A stretch of DNA of 64,000 bases from Inonotus obliquus (taxonomy: Eukaryota; Basidiomycota; Agaricomycetes; Hymenochaetales; Hymenochaetaceae). The stretch lies in NCBI GenBank assembly GCA_032164295.1, contig JAJHTX010000008.1:372001-436000 (forward strand), written 5' to 3'. Position 1 is the stretch's first letter. Each line of letters begins with the position of its first letter. This document shows positions 35,190-46,116 of this stretch, piece after piece. The notes beneath the pieces are model-generated. The model was not told the origin of the DNA. It worked only from the letters and a program-made list of their open reading frames with translations, and did not search any database. The position numbers and the translations under genes are program-made.

Positions 35190-35816
35190 ATGCAGCAAGT
35201 ACAGCAACCTCCAACGGCTTGCTATAAATGCAGAAGAGTGCGACAGATCATCGAAGACCTACACAAGATAATACTACAGGAGGCAACGGGCATGTCGACA
35301 TATCATGTGTCCAGCGAACGAGCAACAGCTTATCGAGAATATCACAATCCCCCGGAGGTCGTTCGAAATCGCACGAGGTCAACAATAGCAATGGATACGG
35401 CAATAGGCATGCAACCAAAGATGCATTGGACAATAGTAGGAATCCACGACATATTAGCACTCGAGTGCCCAAGCACATTCGTGGAGATCAGTGCAGACTA
35501 TGTTACGAACCGCCGATCACCGATAACAGCGGCATGGGTTGCAAACACACTCAGGGAACTATGGGCATACTGCAAAGCTATTCGACTACAAGGAGACCTA
35601 TACCTAGGCTGGAGAATACCTTCGAACAATACTCGACGAAGTGTACGGCTACTCATCGCCATAGGCACATACGTTAAACCACCTTGGTTTCCCCACGATG
35701 ATATCCGATGTCGAATCACACTTGACGGCCCCGAACAAGAGTCCCGAGGCGACAAGCAAATCACAGCCTTCATAGCCCCAGATTCTATACAACGGAACCC
35801 CGACGGAATTCCTTAA
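35190..35816 (+). CDS. LTR-encoded ORF of 208 residues, unknown
   Basis: An uninterrupted ATG frame inside the U3 region of the solo LTR. Residues ACYKCRRVRQII near the start give a Cys-x2-Cys. The rest is mixed alpha/beta-like and rich in Arg and Ile (HDILALECPSTFVEISADYV, then RRSPITAAWVANTLRELWAY). I recognise no family. A faint pattern (H-E/D-I ... I ... RRS ... L) may be shared with the ORF in the other LTR family (57279-58088); that is a guess from inspection. It could be a remnant of a fused coding region or a genuine LTR-encoded protein. Confidence 0.4.
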   Translation: MQQVQQPPTACYKCRRVRQIIEDLHKIILQEATGMSTYHVSSERATAYREYHNPPEVVRNRTRSTIAMDTAIGMQPKMHWTIVGIHDILALECPSTFVEISADYVTNRRSPITAAWVANTLRELWAYCKAIRLQGDLYLGWRIPSNNTRRSVRLLIAIGTYVKPPWFPHDDIRCRITLDGPEQESRGDKQITAFIAPDSIQRNPDGIP

Positions 35817-35889
35817 ATGCACGAGCAACTGCGGACGAGCGAACTTTAACTACGGCGCAGCCATGCAACACCAATGGCATACGAACACG

Positions 35890-36154
35890 CATTCAATGAC
35901 TCACTCACTGACTCACTCTATGCACAGGGCGCAGCACAAGGCCGACCCCGAGCATAGGTTTCAATTCAGTTCAAGTCAAGATGAGTCAACGCCGAGTCAT
36001 CATCCTGCACAGGGCGCAGTCGATGAGTCAATCCGCAGCAGAACAATGGAATTACCAGACGAGTTTGGAAGCTAGAATAACGAATCAGATCGAGAGTAGG
36101 AACTACGGAGCGTAGGAAGTGGTCCGTCCACAACATGAGGAAAAGGTATAAATA
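35890..36154 (+). promoter_or_regulatory. LTR promoter: TGAGTCA-type sites followed by TATAAATA
   Basis: TGACTCA occurs twice in 35893-35912, TGAGTCA near 35981 and 36023, and a GAGTCAT near 35994. These are followed by TATAAATA at 36147. The combination of bZIP-type sites and TATA box parallels the insertion at 32190-33956. Confidence 0.55.
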
Positions 36155-36563
36155 GTTGTAGACTTAGACCGTAGCTCCCCATCTTTCTTTCGATCGTCTT
36201 GTACATCGAGTCCTCTTAGGCATCTAGCTTCTAATCTGAAGACCACCTAATCTGCTTAACCTCTCTTACTCTACGGCGTGGAACGATTGATTAGTCGCCC
36301 ACCAACTAGAGAAGCTTGCGAACGGCAACCTACCTGTTTTAGCTGGGTACTTGTCCTACTAGCCTGTCAACGAGGTTGAGGCCCGACTTGATTAGCTAAA
36401 CGAAAACGTCCGAGGCAACGCTTAGTATACTTGGGAATCTGCCCTGCTTGTGAAAACCGAGTAGGCTCCGGAAACTCTTAGAAAAGCATCGCCGAACCCG
36501 TAACACTGAGGCCGTCCTATTGTGGTTACTGTATAGTCCCTTTAGGGCGAGCGTTTTCTAACA

Positions 36564-37764
36564 TATCGGGAGTATTGGAGGGAAACATAAAGGAAAGGTA
36601 ATGAATCCTTCATCCCGTTATGGCATTATCTACAGCCAGTAGCCAATCCAGATATGCACTGCTTGCTTGAAGTTTCCTAACTCCCCCAAATCTCATCACG
36701 GAGGTGGCGCCAAAAGGACGGGACTTTCCTCATTAGGGAGTTTTGCAGCACGGTTTCCTGAGTCTTCGTCTCAAAATCATGCTTGTTGCCAAGTGCATCA
36801 ATGGCACAAGTTAAGGAAAGATGTTCACAGGCCGGTTATGTCTTTCTGGTGGTGGTTACATTATCAGATAGGCGAATTAATGAGAAAGGAAGGTCAGTGG
36901 TGAGCGCATGAGTTAGGTCATGATTGTGACGCGACGCGTAGCTTTGTTTGGCTCGTCAACCGTGAACGAGATTACCTGGTTTCCGCTGATGCCGACGACG
37001 TTTCTGTATCTCTAGGCTGAACATATTCACCTTTGTGCGCTTGTGAAAATTTACGGTGGATCCAGAGCATATGAGATTCTAAGATAATACTAGTACTAGT
37101 ACTGATCAAGTTCATCACGCTTTGACATTTCTTTCCTTTATTACATAAATGGAATATCAACAAATTCAGCGACGTTGTATTCCTGGCGGAGTCTTGCAGA
37201 CAGGAATCCTTACCACCATCGCGGCTAACCCCCCGAAAGAGATCTCTATATGATGGTCCGGTACGGTCTGGTCGCAGAGACTTTGCTTTCCTTATTCAGT
37301 CTTATCTTTGTAGCACCGACTAGGAGGATAATTGCGCGTACGATTAAATCGGCATCTAGTTCATTTTCTACTCATCACGCTTTGACATTACTTTTCAATT
37401 AATAAATCTGAGCTTTCGCCTTGGATGAGAAAGCGTGAGTGACCCTGAGTGGCCCTGTCATACTCAACCTCCCAAACCTTATCTATATCTATGAGCACAG
37501 CCACGAGTATCGAGGCCCGCCGGTTGCCGCGTCTCGCATCCACAGTCCCAGAAAGTAATCGCCAAGAATTGTCAAAGGCGAAGACCTTGAAAAATCCAGT
37601 AATTGTTATATTTTCTTCTGGGCATCTAGAGCTAGCGCTTTGACAAAGGAAAAAAGTATTTAAGCAGTGGGAGCTTGAGGCCATCACCTCCCAACATCCA
37701 CTTCGTTCTCATTCCTCATCCAACAGCTCTCCACCTAGTAACAGCCTCGATTCTTTCAAAAAAT
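36564..37764 (+). repeat. 5' flank of zinc-finger unit B
   Basis: Shared with 44010-44942 (unit D), in part with 48833-48945, and in reverse with 2484-3360. It ends in the conserved promoter (see 37640-37764). Confidence 0.8.
37620..37764 (+). promoter_or_regulatory. Conserved core promoter of the zinc-finger genes
   Basis: GGCATCTAGAGCTAGC, then TTTGACAAAGG, then a TATA-like TATTTAAGCAG (37657) about 105 nt before the ATG, recur at the same spacing in copies A and D. In copies C and E the box is TACTTTA or TACTTAA. Conservation across paralogues suggests they are all transcribed or recently were. Confidence 0.6.
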
Positions 37765-38911
37765 ATGTCCGACTTTCTGCAGTCCGTTCTCGATATGGGC
37801 ACCATACAGCCCACAATCTACAGCGACCTCCAGGTGGCATCGGACGGCTCGTTCATGTCAACTGAGGAAGCTGATCGTTTGACCTCGATAGATTTCTCTG
37901 GCACGGGCCTCGATAACGACCTCAAATTGTACATGGATAGCGCCTACGCACCCTTCAGTGCTGGTCCATCCTTCGCATATGGCGCGCTCGACAGCGAGCC
38001 ATTCTCGATGGACGGGAATCTGCTCGTGAGTACTACTTTGTCCCAGTAAAGAGATGTGTCCTGACGAAGAGACCTAGCGTGACTTGTCCATCCCCCCGTC
38101 CTCGTCGGGTGCTGCCGACACGGTCCACGAGGAACTTATCGCTTGTATCCCTTCTCCGCCTCCGATTGAGAGAGGCTTTGGTCACGACCTCTCAAATATA
38201 GAGAGGTCCACAGCAGATCTTCCTCCTCTGCTTTCCTCGTCGTCATCATCGGGAGCATCGACTCCAAAGGTGACAACACCAACGCATCTCCCCTCTCCCA
38301 TCTCGGCTCCTGCACCGTCCCCACCGTCCTCGCCATCGTCCGGAGTCTCAACTCCAGAGGTGGCCACACCGGCAGACAAGCCTTCCCCCGTCTCGGTTCC
38401 CGCGTCCCCATCCTTCTCTCCCGCACCGACTCCCGCACACTCATCCTCCTCTCCGGCCAGAAAAAGCGCAAAGCAGAGGCGGAACGCCGCCCCGTCAACT
38501 CGCATTCCGAACCATCCATCTCCGTCTCGCCCTCGTCACGGCACCCAGTCAACTCGCCCTCAGAACCATCCTTCTGCATCTCGCCCTCGTAACGCTCCCA
38601 TCGTCCCCGCAGTGCATAAAGTCATGTGCAGCATTGAAGAATGCATTGAAGGCTTCGGTGATCGGACTGCCATGCTACGGCATGTTATGTCGAGGCATAT
38701 GAAGCAGAGGCACCAATGTCATGGCTGCCGCAAAAGTTTCACGCATCCCGACGCACTGGTGCGCCATCTGAACAAAACTGTGTTGGGCTCTGAGTGTCGT
38801 CTGGCAGCGATGGAGAACGGGTGGGAGCAAGTCGTTGGTGAGAAGGGGATCCAAATGAGGAGTACAGAAAGAACAGACAGGATCAAGATAGTCGCTGACT
38901 TCCTCTCATAG
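37765..38911 (+). CDS. C2H2 zinc-finger protein, paralogue B (two exons)
   Basis: Exon 1 is 37765-38025 (87 codons). The intron is 38026-38077 (GTGAGT...CTGACGA branch site...CTAG). Exon 2 is 38078-38911, for 364 residues. N-terminal MSDFLQ block, then the conserved PSPPPIERGFGHDLSNIERS motif just after the junction, a Ser/Pro linker with about two repeats, and a basic stretch. The linker end carries an extra HPSPSRPRH-type duplication. The same pair of fingers as copy A follows (Cys-x4-Cys-x12-His-x4-His, then Cys-x2-Cys-x12-His plus a distal Cys) and the VADFLS end. Intact. Confidence 0.8.
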
Positions 38912-39253
38912 TTGCGAATCACTAATCTTTCCGATCTGTCCATTCCTGCTCCATCCTTGCCCTTTCCAACTTCCTGCTCCTCGTTGTCTCATTCGCTGTA
39001 CCTTCTCTTTTACTTGCTCTCCCCTTTGTTCTCATCTGTACTGGATTCTCTGTAACTCACCTCTGCTTGTACTTATCGCGTGTTGTAATCGATCGCTGTC
39101 CTCATAGAACAGTGTGAAAGGCGGTGAGCCTCTGAGTGTAGGTGACAAGTTGCAGCAAGCTGAATCATGATCTGATAAGGTGATGAATGGCGTTGGTCTT
39201 GCTTGGCTCATCACGTGTTCCGAAATACACAGTCGACAGTCGAGACTGGAAAT
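38912..39253 (+). repeat. 3' flank of unit B
   Basis: Same sequence as the flank after copy D (46117-46480) and, in reverse, 900-1204. It ends at a CATCACGTG-containing block shared by all units. Confidence 0.75.
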
Positions 39254-40085
39254 GGTACCTGGCACGGCCTATGTAATTTCCGTGACATTCCCACGGTCCC
39301 TCCCATGGCTAAGCGGCGATCGACGCACGGATTCACCTGTTTCACTTTTTGTTTTGAGATTCGATGGCTTGTCCTGTCCTCCACCACACTAAATAAAATC
39401 CGAAAAAATATCCAAAAATTATTTTTTGAGATTCTGAGCAAGACTGTCAAAAAAAATCAAAAAAAGTACCTACCAAATGTCAAGATATGGCGATTTTAGA
39501 TGCATATATAAATAACTAAGACATTTCTACAAAATTTTTTTTGTACAAAATCTTTATTTTTCCTTAAGATTCAGATATGTGAAAGAAACACAATGAAAGA
39601 GCACGAATTCATTGAGCTATTAAGCATATATGCTGCTGTGTCTATTGTATATGCTGATCTCCACACCAGTAAGTCGATTTTTTTCGCAAATTGTTGACAG
39701 GACTACCCTAATACACTCATACATAGTGCACAAGCAGTTTTAAAGGTGTTTTATAAGTGTTTTCAGAGGAAGATATGGTCGTGCAAAAAAGCCAAAATAA
39801 GATCACGTGACACATAAACGAAAACAAGCATGTGTATTCTGCTTGAACATCACCTACAATAGACTTGTACTTGATATATTTCACATTGGATAGCTATTCT
39901 AAGCCTTTTTGTGTTGAAAGAAAGGGACAAATAACTCGAACTCTGTGGAACTACATATTCAAGGGATTTAGTGGGGGACGGAAAGTGGTCCATGAAGATC
40001 GACGCAAGCTACCATAAATGGAAATTATGTAAAACTCCGACCGGGTAAAAGTGTCACGGATTTTTCACAGGCCGTGCCAGGCACC
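39254..40085. mobile_element. Mutator-like MITE, 832 bp, copy 1
   Basis: Starts GGTACCTGGCACGGCCT and ends with the inverted AGGCCGTGCCAGGCACC; the imperfect inverted ends reach about 33 bp. It is flanked by a 9-bp direct repeat ACTGGAAAT (39245-39253 and 40086-40094). The paralogous unit at 46470-46490 lacks the element. A 9-bp duplication points to the Mutator (MULE) superfamily. It has no transposase. A second, inverted copy is at 62338-63165. Confidence 0.8.
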
Positions 40086-41957
40086 ACTGGAAATGATTCT
40101 GGTTCGGTTGATATATACTCGACTTACTGTTGCTCAATTATGAGGCAGCAGTCAGCGCGTTCCTAATGTACTTTCCTCTCCACCTTCCGCTCATCATGAC
40201 AAGACGTGCTACAGCACAATGGATGTACGAAGGAATCAAGGATAGTCTTCAGTTCTCATATGTTGGAAAGGCCTTGATAAAGGTCATCTTATCCACGCTC
40301 GAGGTCATGAAGCTAGGTCCGTACTGATACAATTTCTACATGCTTGCATAACGCTAACTTCGCGGAAGCGGATGACTGCATCCAGGGGAGATGGGGGTAC
40401 TTCGAGAGAATTATTGACGCGACGCATTTTTAGAACCAACAGTACTTGCGTGCTGAACACTCACTCCTCAAAATCACTTCTAATTTTTCACCGGGATTGA
40501 TTGAGGGTGAGCAGCACACATGTCGGAGCTGAACGTAATTCGAACGACTGGTTTCCGACGCAAGTGTGCCGTTGTTCTGCGCGCCCAGGAGATCTCATCT
40601 CAAAGAGATGGCGACCAAATGCAACGACGGTGAGGTATTATCTCCATTCGGCCGTCTAGAAAGACTACCATGGCCGATGTCTCATTAAATACATTACAAT
40701 TCCTTTCGCATATCGTGGTTTTGGTGCTGATATCCCCAAACTCACTATGCATCGTTCTTTAGTAGTTGAGTATGAACGTCGATGATTCGTCACGTTGCAG
40801 AACTATGCGCGAAGCTGTGTCGACAGCACCCTTCCTACAGTGTATCAAGCAAGACTACTTGAACACACTTGAGCGCATTCATTCAGTTCTTTGGAAAACA
40901 CTAGGTCCATCGCTCGACAAACAAGAGGTCCCGCCTACAATTACTAGACACACGTCGCGACTCGAAAAACTCTAGGTTCGCTCAATCGCAATAATAGAGT
41001 GGCTCGATTTTTCTACTCTACCAAGCGATTTTGACTGACACTGCTGGGCCTTCCGTACTTCTTTATAACACCTCGCTCTTTTTCCTGACCAGTGCACCTC
41101 GACAACATTAAGCGTATCTGGAACTGACATCTCGTGCAGATTCAGTACCGTCACTTGCTAACCGACTCGATGGTTCACCAGTCACAACCATGAACCATCG
41201 ACTCGGCACTATTTTCTAGAATGGGATTGCTATCCGCCTGTCGAATCAAATAATATCTCATTAAGAGGGGGCATTCAATAATACCTGGGAGCTGATTGGA
41301 GAACCATGTAATTGTTTTCACTGCGGATGTGTCCGCGGATAAAATTAGACGCAGTATTACATAACATTCCACTGGCGGCGTCTGTGATGATCCAAATCGA
41401 TACCTCGACACTGCCACCGTGGCTCTTTCGAAATAGGATCACGGTCACACCGTCACAACGACTATTACTCTCACTTCCACCTCTTCCTCGTGAGCCGGAC
41501 CAGAGAACCGATTACGCGACGAGTGAATCGGCATCTAGTGAGTTTCGCACCCATCATGCATTGACATTATTTATCATTATTAAAAGCTTTGGCTAGGCTA
41601 GGATGTCAAAGCATGCGCAGTACTAGTGACCCTGTCACAGTAGTTGCAACCTCCCAAACCTTATCAGTGAGCACAGCCACGAATTGGAAGCGGTAGTTGC
41701 CGATGGATCTGCCTGCATCTCAAAGGCCATCCACACTCGCTGAGCAGAAACCGCCAAGAATCCACAATGGCAAAAGCCTCGAAAATTCACAGTCAAAGTC
41801 GTGTATTTCTCTGGGCATCTAGAACTAGCGGTCACGCGTGTTCGCCTTGACCACCAACGAAGCGTACTTTAGCAGAGGGACTTTGGGCCATCCACTCTCC
41901 CATTATTCACTCACTCCTCATCCTCTCCATCCAGTGACTACCTCGACTCCCGACAAC
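40086..41957 (+). repeat. Non-coding tail of unit B and 5' flank of unit C
   Basis: 40095-41180 matches 46480-47680 and, in reverse, the start of the window. 41560-41957 is the diverged promoter flank of copy C, matching 51480-51918. No gene was seen. Confidence 0.7.
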
Positions 41958-42526
41958 ATGTCCGACTTTCTGCAGTCCATCCGTGACACGAGTCCAGCAC
42001 ATCCAACCATCAATAGCGGCCGCCAGGTGGCATTGGACGGCTCGTTCCTGTCAACCGAAGAGGCTGAGCTTCTCGCCCTGCTAGATTTCTCTCGCATGGG
42101 CTTGAACAACCACGGCGCACACACTACTCTAAACAACACGACGGGTATCAGTTTACTCGTGAGTATTACTTCATATTCGTCTTGGTAAGGGAACATTTCC
42201 TGACAAATGAGTCCTAGGGTGGCTGGTCCATCCACTCGTCCTCATCCTCTGCAACTAGTTCTGGCAACACTAATATCAGCCTTGTAGAGGACGGAGACCT
42301 GTGCTCTGTAAAATGTTGCGGTAAAGACTTCCACGATGAATCAACCATGCATCGGCATAGACTTTACATGCACAAGAGGCATAAGAGGGACGGTCCCAAG
42401 TGTCCTGGTTGTAGTAGGACCTTCTCGCGTATCGACTCACTGGGGCGCCATTTGAATCGCACGATCTGGTCCAGATGTCGGACGGCAGCGATGAAAAGTG
42501 GGTGGGTAGAAGTCATTCGTAATTGA
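41958..42526 (+). CDS. Short C2H2 zinc-finger protein, paralogue C (two exons)
   Basis: Exon 1 is 41958-42158 (67 codons). The intron is 42159-42217 (GTGAGT...CCTAG). Exon 2 is 42218-42526, for 169 residues. It has the MSDFLQ start and both fingers (CCGKDFHDESTMHRH and CPGCSRTFSRIDSLGRH), but the Ser/Pro linker is missing and the PPPIERGFG motif is gone. The reading frame ends at TGA (42524) just after the fingers. In another frame downstream, the remains of the usual tail (NRAKLVAAYM) are visible, so a frameshift removed it. It may still encode a minimal two-finger protein or may be decaying. Confidence 0.65.
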
Positions 42527-44942
42527 GACCTTAGATTGTCCCATCCGAGGGGGGGCTAATCGGGCTAAGCTGGTCGCCGCGTACATGTAATCTTCATAGC
42601 TGCGAATCACTCCCGGTGTCCGTTGAGTTTTTCCGAACCGTCCATCCCATATTCCATCTCTGCCGTCCTCCTTCCAGTTCCTCCGGTATCCTAGATCTCA
42701 ATCTGTGTACCCTGAGCTTTCCCCCCTTCTCCGAATTGCTCTGTACTGAGTATTCAGTCACTCACCTATGCTTGTACTGGCGTGTTGTAATTTATTACTG
42801 TCCTCATAGAGCGGCGTGAAGGATGGTGAGCCTCTGAATGACAAGTTGCAAGCTGAATCTGATAAAGATAACTTGTGATGATGCGTTGTGTTGGTCGTAT
42901 TTGGCCCATCACGTGTTTCAACACTTTGTCGTGTCGTGTGCCAGTGGGGATCTAATTTTATGAGAATATTCATCAAAGTACGATGGTGTGATGTCTCGGG
43001 ACACTCGAATACTGCGTGCTAAACGCGTTTAATTGTTGGAAGTCCACTACTCTTCCTTATAGTTTCAAGACGTGCAGGATACCCGAAAGAAGGAAGAACG
43101 TCGATATTAGCCCTAGGCCTGTCTCAACGGTCTCACTGGATGGCAATGCGAGGTTTTCGGTGAACGTGCCGCAACGCATCAGTTGCGAGAAAATCCAGAG
43201 TCTGCCTGCCTGCTCGAGGACGCTGAGAATTCGTAAATCGAGTGTGGCGCGATGGCTCGTTGTTGGTACGTTCACTTGCATGAGATTCCGTCGTCTTTTC
43301 ATCTCTACATTCCCTGCTGACAACACCGCTCACTCATTAATGCGCTCTTTTCTAGTCTTGCTATTGTTGCTGGATTCATCCAAAACGTAGTCTTGAATCA
43401 ACCTTTCCGCACAGGAATGGGAAAATTTCTATTGCTGAAGTCTCAGTCCGGTAGGATTTCATTGCCTTTCTGCGTGTAGAGAATGCACTCGTCTTCAATT
43501 ACTCTGAATGATGCGTATTTAACAGTTCTTGCGGTGCTACTCACAGACTCTACCTGGGGGATATCTATGCATCCCATAATACTAGTGAGTGGAACATGAC
43601 GACAAATGCCCTGTTGACTGCCTTGGTGGGCCATTTTACTGGTGACCAATAAAACGGTGGAACGAATTATCTCGATTCTCTGACTATTTTCTTGAAGGGA
43701 AGGGAATAATAGTTACGGATAAACACATCAAGCCCTCAATACTCCATCGGTGCAGACTGTACTATCACCGTGTGAGATCGAAGTGCCCATGTTCCGTCAC
43801 AAAGGGAGAGCGATGTCCGGTCTCGCACCTCAGCACAAGTCCTCTACCTCTGGAGTAGGCAGTGAATGATTCCAAGTGGATAAGTGGACCCCGACGCATA
43901 CTCGTTCTGCCACGCATAGATGTTCATATAAGGTAGATCAAGAGTGTGTCGGATATTAAACCTTGCCACGCTTTTCCATTGCCTAACTTCAAACAATCAG
44001 GAACACATATTGGGAGTATCGACGGGAAATATAAAGGAAATGTAAAGGATCCTTCATCCCTTTATGGCACGATCTACAGCCCGTAGCCAATCCAGATGTG
44101 CACTGCTTGTTTGAAGTTTCCTAAGTCCCCCAAATCCCATCACGGAGCTGGCGCCAAAAGGACGGAACTTTCTTCATTAGGGAATTTTGCAGGATCATAA
44201 TCGCAGTTTTCTGGGACTGTCTCCAAGCGTGTCAAAGCACAAGTTCGGGAAAGATACTCATAGGCCAGTTATATCTTTCCGGTCACAGTATCTGAAAGGT
44301 GACTATGTTTTGGTTTGACAAAGGGTGACTTGACAAATGAAGGATATCTAAGTACTGAGCGGTCCATACATAATGATACCTGGGAATAGGTTGTGTCTCC
44401 GCTGATGCCGACGAGGTTCTGTATCTCTAGGCCGACCATATTCTCTTTTGTGCGCTTGTGAAAATTTACGGAGTGGGTCCGGAGCATACGAGATTCTAAG
44501 ATGATACTAGTACTAGTACTGATGAAGTTCATCACGCATTGACATTACTTTTCAATTAATAAATCTGAGCTTTCGCCTTGGATGAGAAAGCGTGAGCGGT
44601 GACCCTGAGTGACCCTGTCAATGGGATGCTCCCTCAACCTCCCAAACCTTATCTATATCTATGAGCACAGCCATGAGTATCGAAGCACGCCGGTTGCCGC
44701 GTCTCCCGCGTCTCGCATCCACAGTCCCAGAAAGTAATCGCCAAGAATTGTCAAAGGCGAAGACCTTGAAGAATTCAGTCACTGTTGTATTTTCTTCTGG
44801 GCATCTAGAGCTAGCGCTTTGACAAAGGAAAAGGGTATTTAAGCAGTGGGAGTTTGAGGCCATCATCTCCCAACATCCATTTCATTCTCGCTTCTCATCC
44901 AACAGCTCTCCATCCAGTAACTACCTCGACTCTCTCAACAAC
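42527..44942 (+). repeat. Spacer between zinc-finger copies C and D
   Basis: 3' flank of C (42527-43000), a unique-looking stretch (43000-43500), a partial copy of the 34480-34900/48400-48700 block (43550-43960), and then the unit D flank (43999-44942). No gene was seen. Confidence 0.65.
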
Positions 44943-46116
44943 ATGACCGACTTTCTGCAGTACGTCCTCGATATGGGCACCATACAGCCCACCATCTACG
45001 GTGACCTCCAGGTGGCATCGGACGGCTCGTTCATGTCAACCGAGGAAGCTGATCGTTTGACCTCGCCAGATTTCTCTGGCATAGGTTTCGACAACCTACT
45101 CGAATCGTACATGGATAGCGCCTACGCACCCTTTGGTGCTGGTCCATCCTTCGCATATGGCGCGCCTGACAGCGAGCCATCTTCGATGGGCGGCAATCTA
45201 CTCGTGAGTATTACTTTGTCCCAGTAAAGAAACATGTCCTGATGAAGAGACCTAGGGTGACTGGTCCATCATCCCGTCCTCGCCGGGTGCTGCCGACACC
45301 GCCCATGAAGACCTTGTCGCTCATATCCCTTCTCCGCCTCCGATTGAGAGAGGCTTTGGTAACGATCTCTCAAATATAGAGAGGTCCACGGCAGATCTTC
45401 CTCCTGTGGTTTCCTCCTCCTCCTCGTCATCATCCGGAGTCTCGACTCCAAAGGTGGCAACACCAACGAAACTTCCCTGTCCTGTCTCGGCTCCCGCACC
45501 GTCCTTGTCCCCGTCGTCCCTGTCCCCGCCGTCCTCGCCATCGTCCGGAGTCTCAACTCCAGAGGTGGCCACATCAGCAGACATGCCTTCCCCCGTCTTG
45601 GTTCCCACGTCCCCACCCTTCTCTCCCATCTCGGCTCCCACTCCCTCGTCCTCCTCAGAGACACTCTCGCCCTCCTCTCCTGCATCGGCTCCAGTACGCT
45701 CGTCCTCCTCTCCGGCCGGCAAAAGCTCGAAGCAGAGGAGGAATGCCGCCCCGTCAGCACGCCCTCCGAACCGTTCATCTTCATCTCGCCCTCGCAACGC
45801 TCCCAACGTTCCCGCGCATCACAAAGTCATTTGCGATGTTGAAGGATGCACTAAAGGCTTCGGTGATCGGACTGCCATGCTCCGGCATGTTATGTCGAGG
45901 CATATGAAGCAGAGGCACAAATGTCCCGGCTGCTGCAAAAGTTTCACGCGTCCCGACGCACTGGTGCGCCATCTGAACAAAACTGTGTTGGGCTCTGAGT
46001 GTCGTCTGGCGGCGATGGAGAATGGGTGGGAGCAAGTCGTTGGTGAGAAGGGGATCCAAATGAGGAGTACAGAAAGAACGGACAGGATTAAGATAGTCGC
46101 TGACTTCCTCTCATAG
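44943..46116 (+). CDS. C2H2 zinc-finger protein, paralogue D (two exons)
   Basis: Exon 1 is 44943-45203 (87 codons). The intron is 45204-45255 (GTGAGT...CTGATGA...CCTAG). Exon 2 is 45256-46116, for 373 residues. It has the PPPIERGFGNDLSNIERS motif, a Ser/Pro linker with two to three STPKVATPTK-type repeats, a basic stretch, two fingers (CDVEGCTKGFGDRTAMLRH and CPGCCKSFTRPDALVRH) and the VADFLS end. It is closest to A and B by inspection. Intact, with a TATTTAA box at 44836. Confidence 0.8.

Larger units (their letters stand above)
34982..36563 (+). mobile_element. Solo LTR, 1582 bp, with an internal ORF
   Basis: Begins TGAAAGG and ends TCTAACA, flanked by the 5-bp direct repeat TATCG (34977-34981 and 36564-36568). 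The related segments at 44010 and 48833 show the uninterrupted site (CACATATCGGGAGTAT-like), so the insertion is clear. A TATAAATA box lies at 36147, with about 410 bp of leader-like sequence after it, which fits a U3-R-U5 layout. No gag-pol is present. A 208-codon ORF lies in the presumed U3 (35190-35816). Confidence 0.75.
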
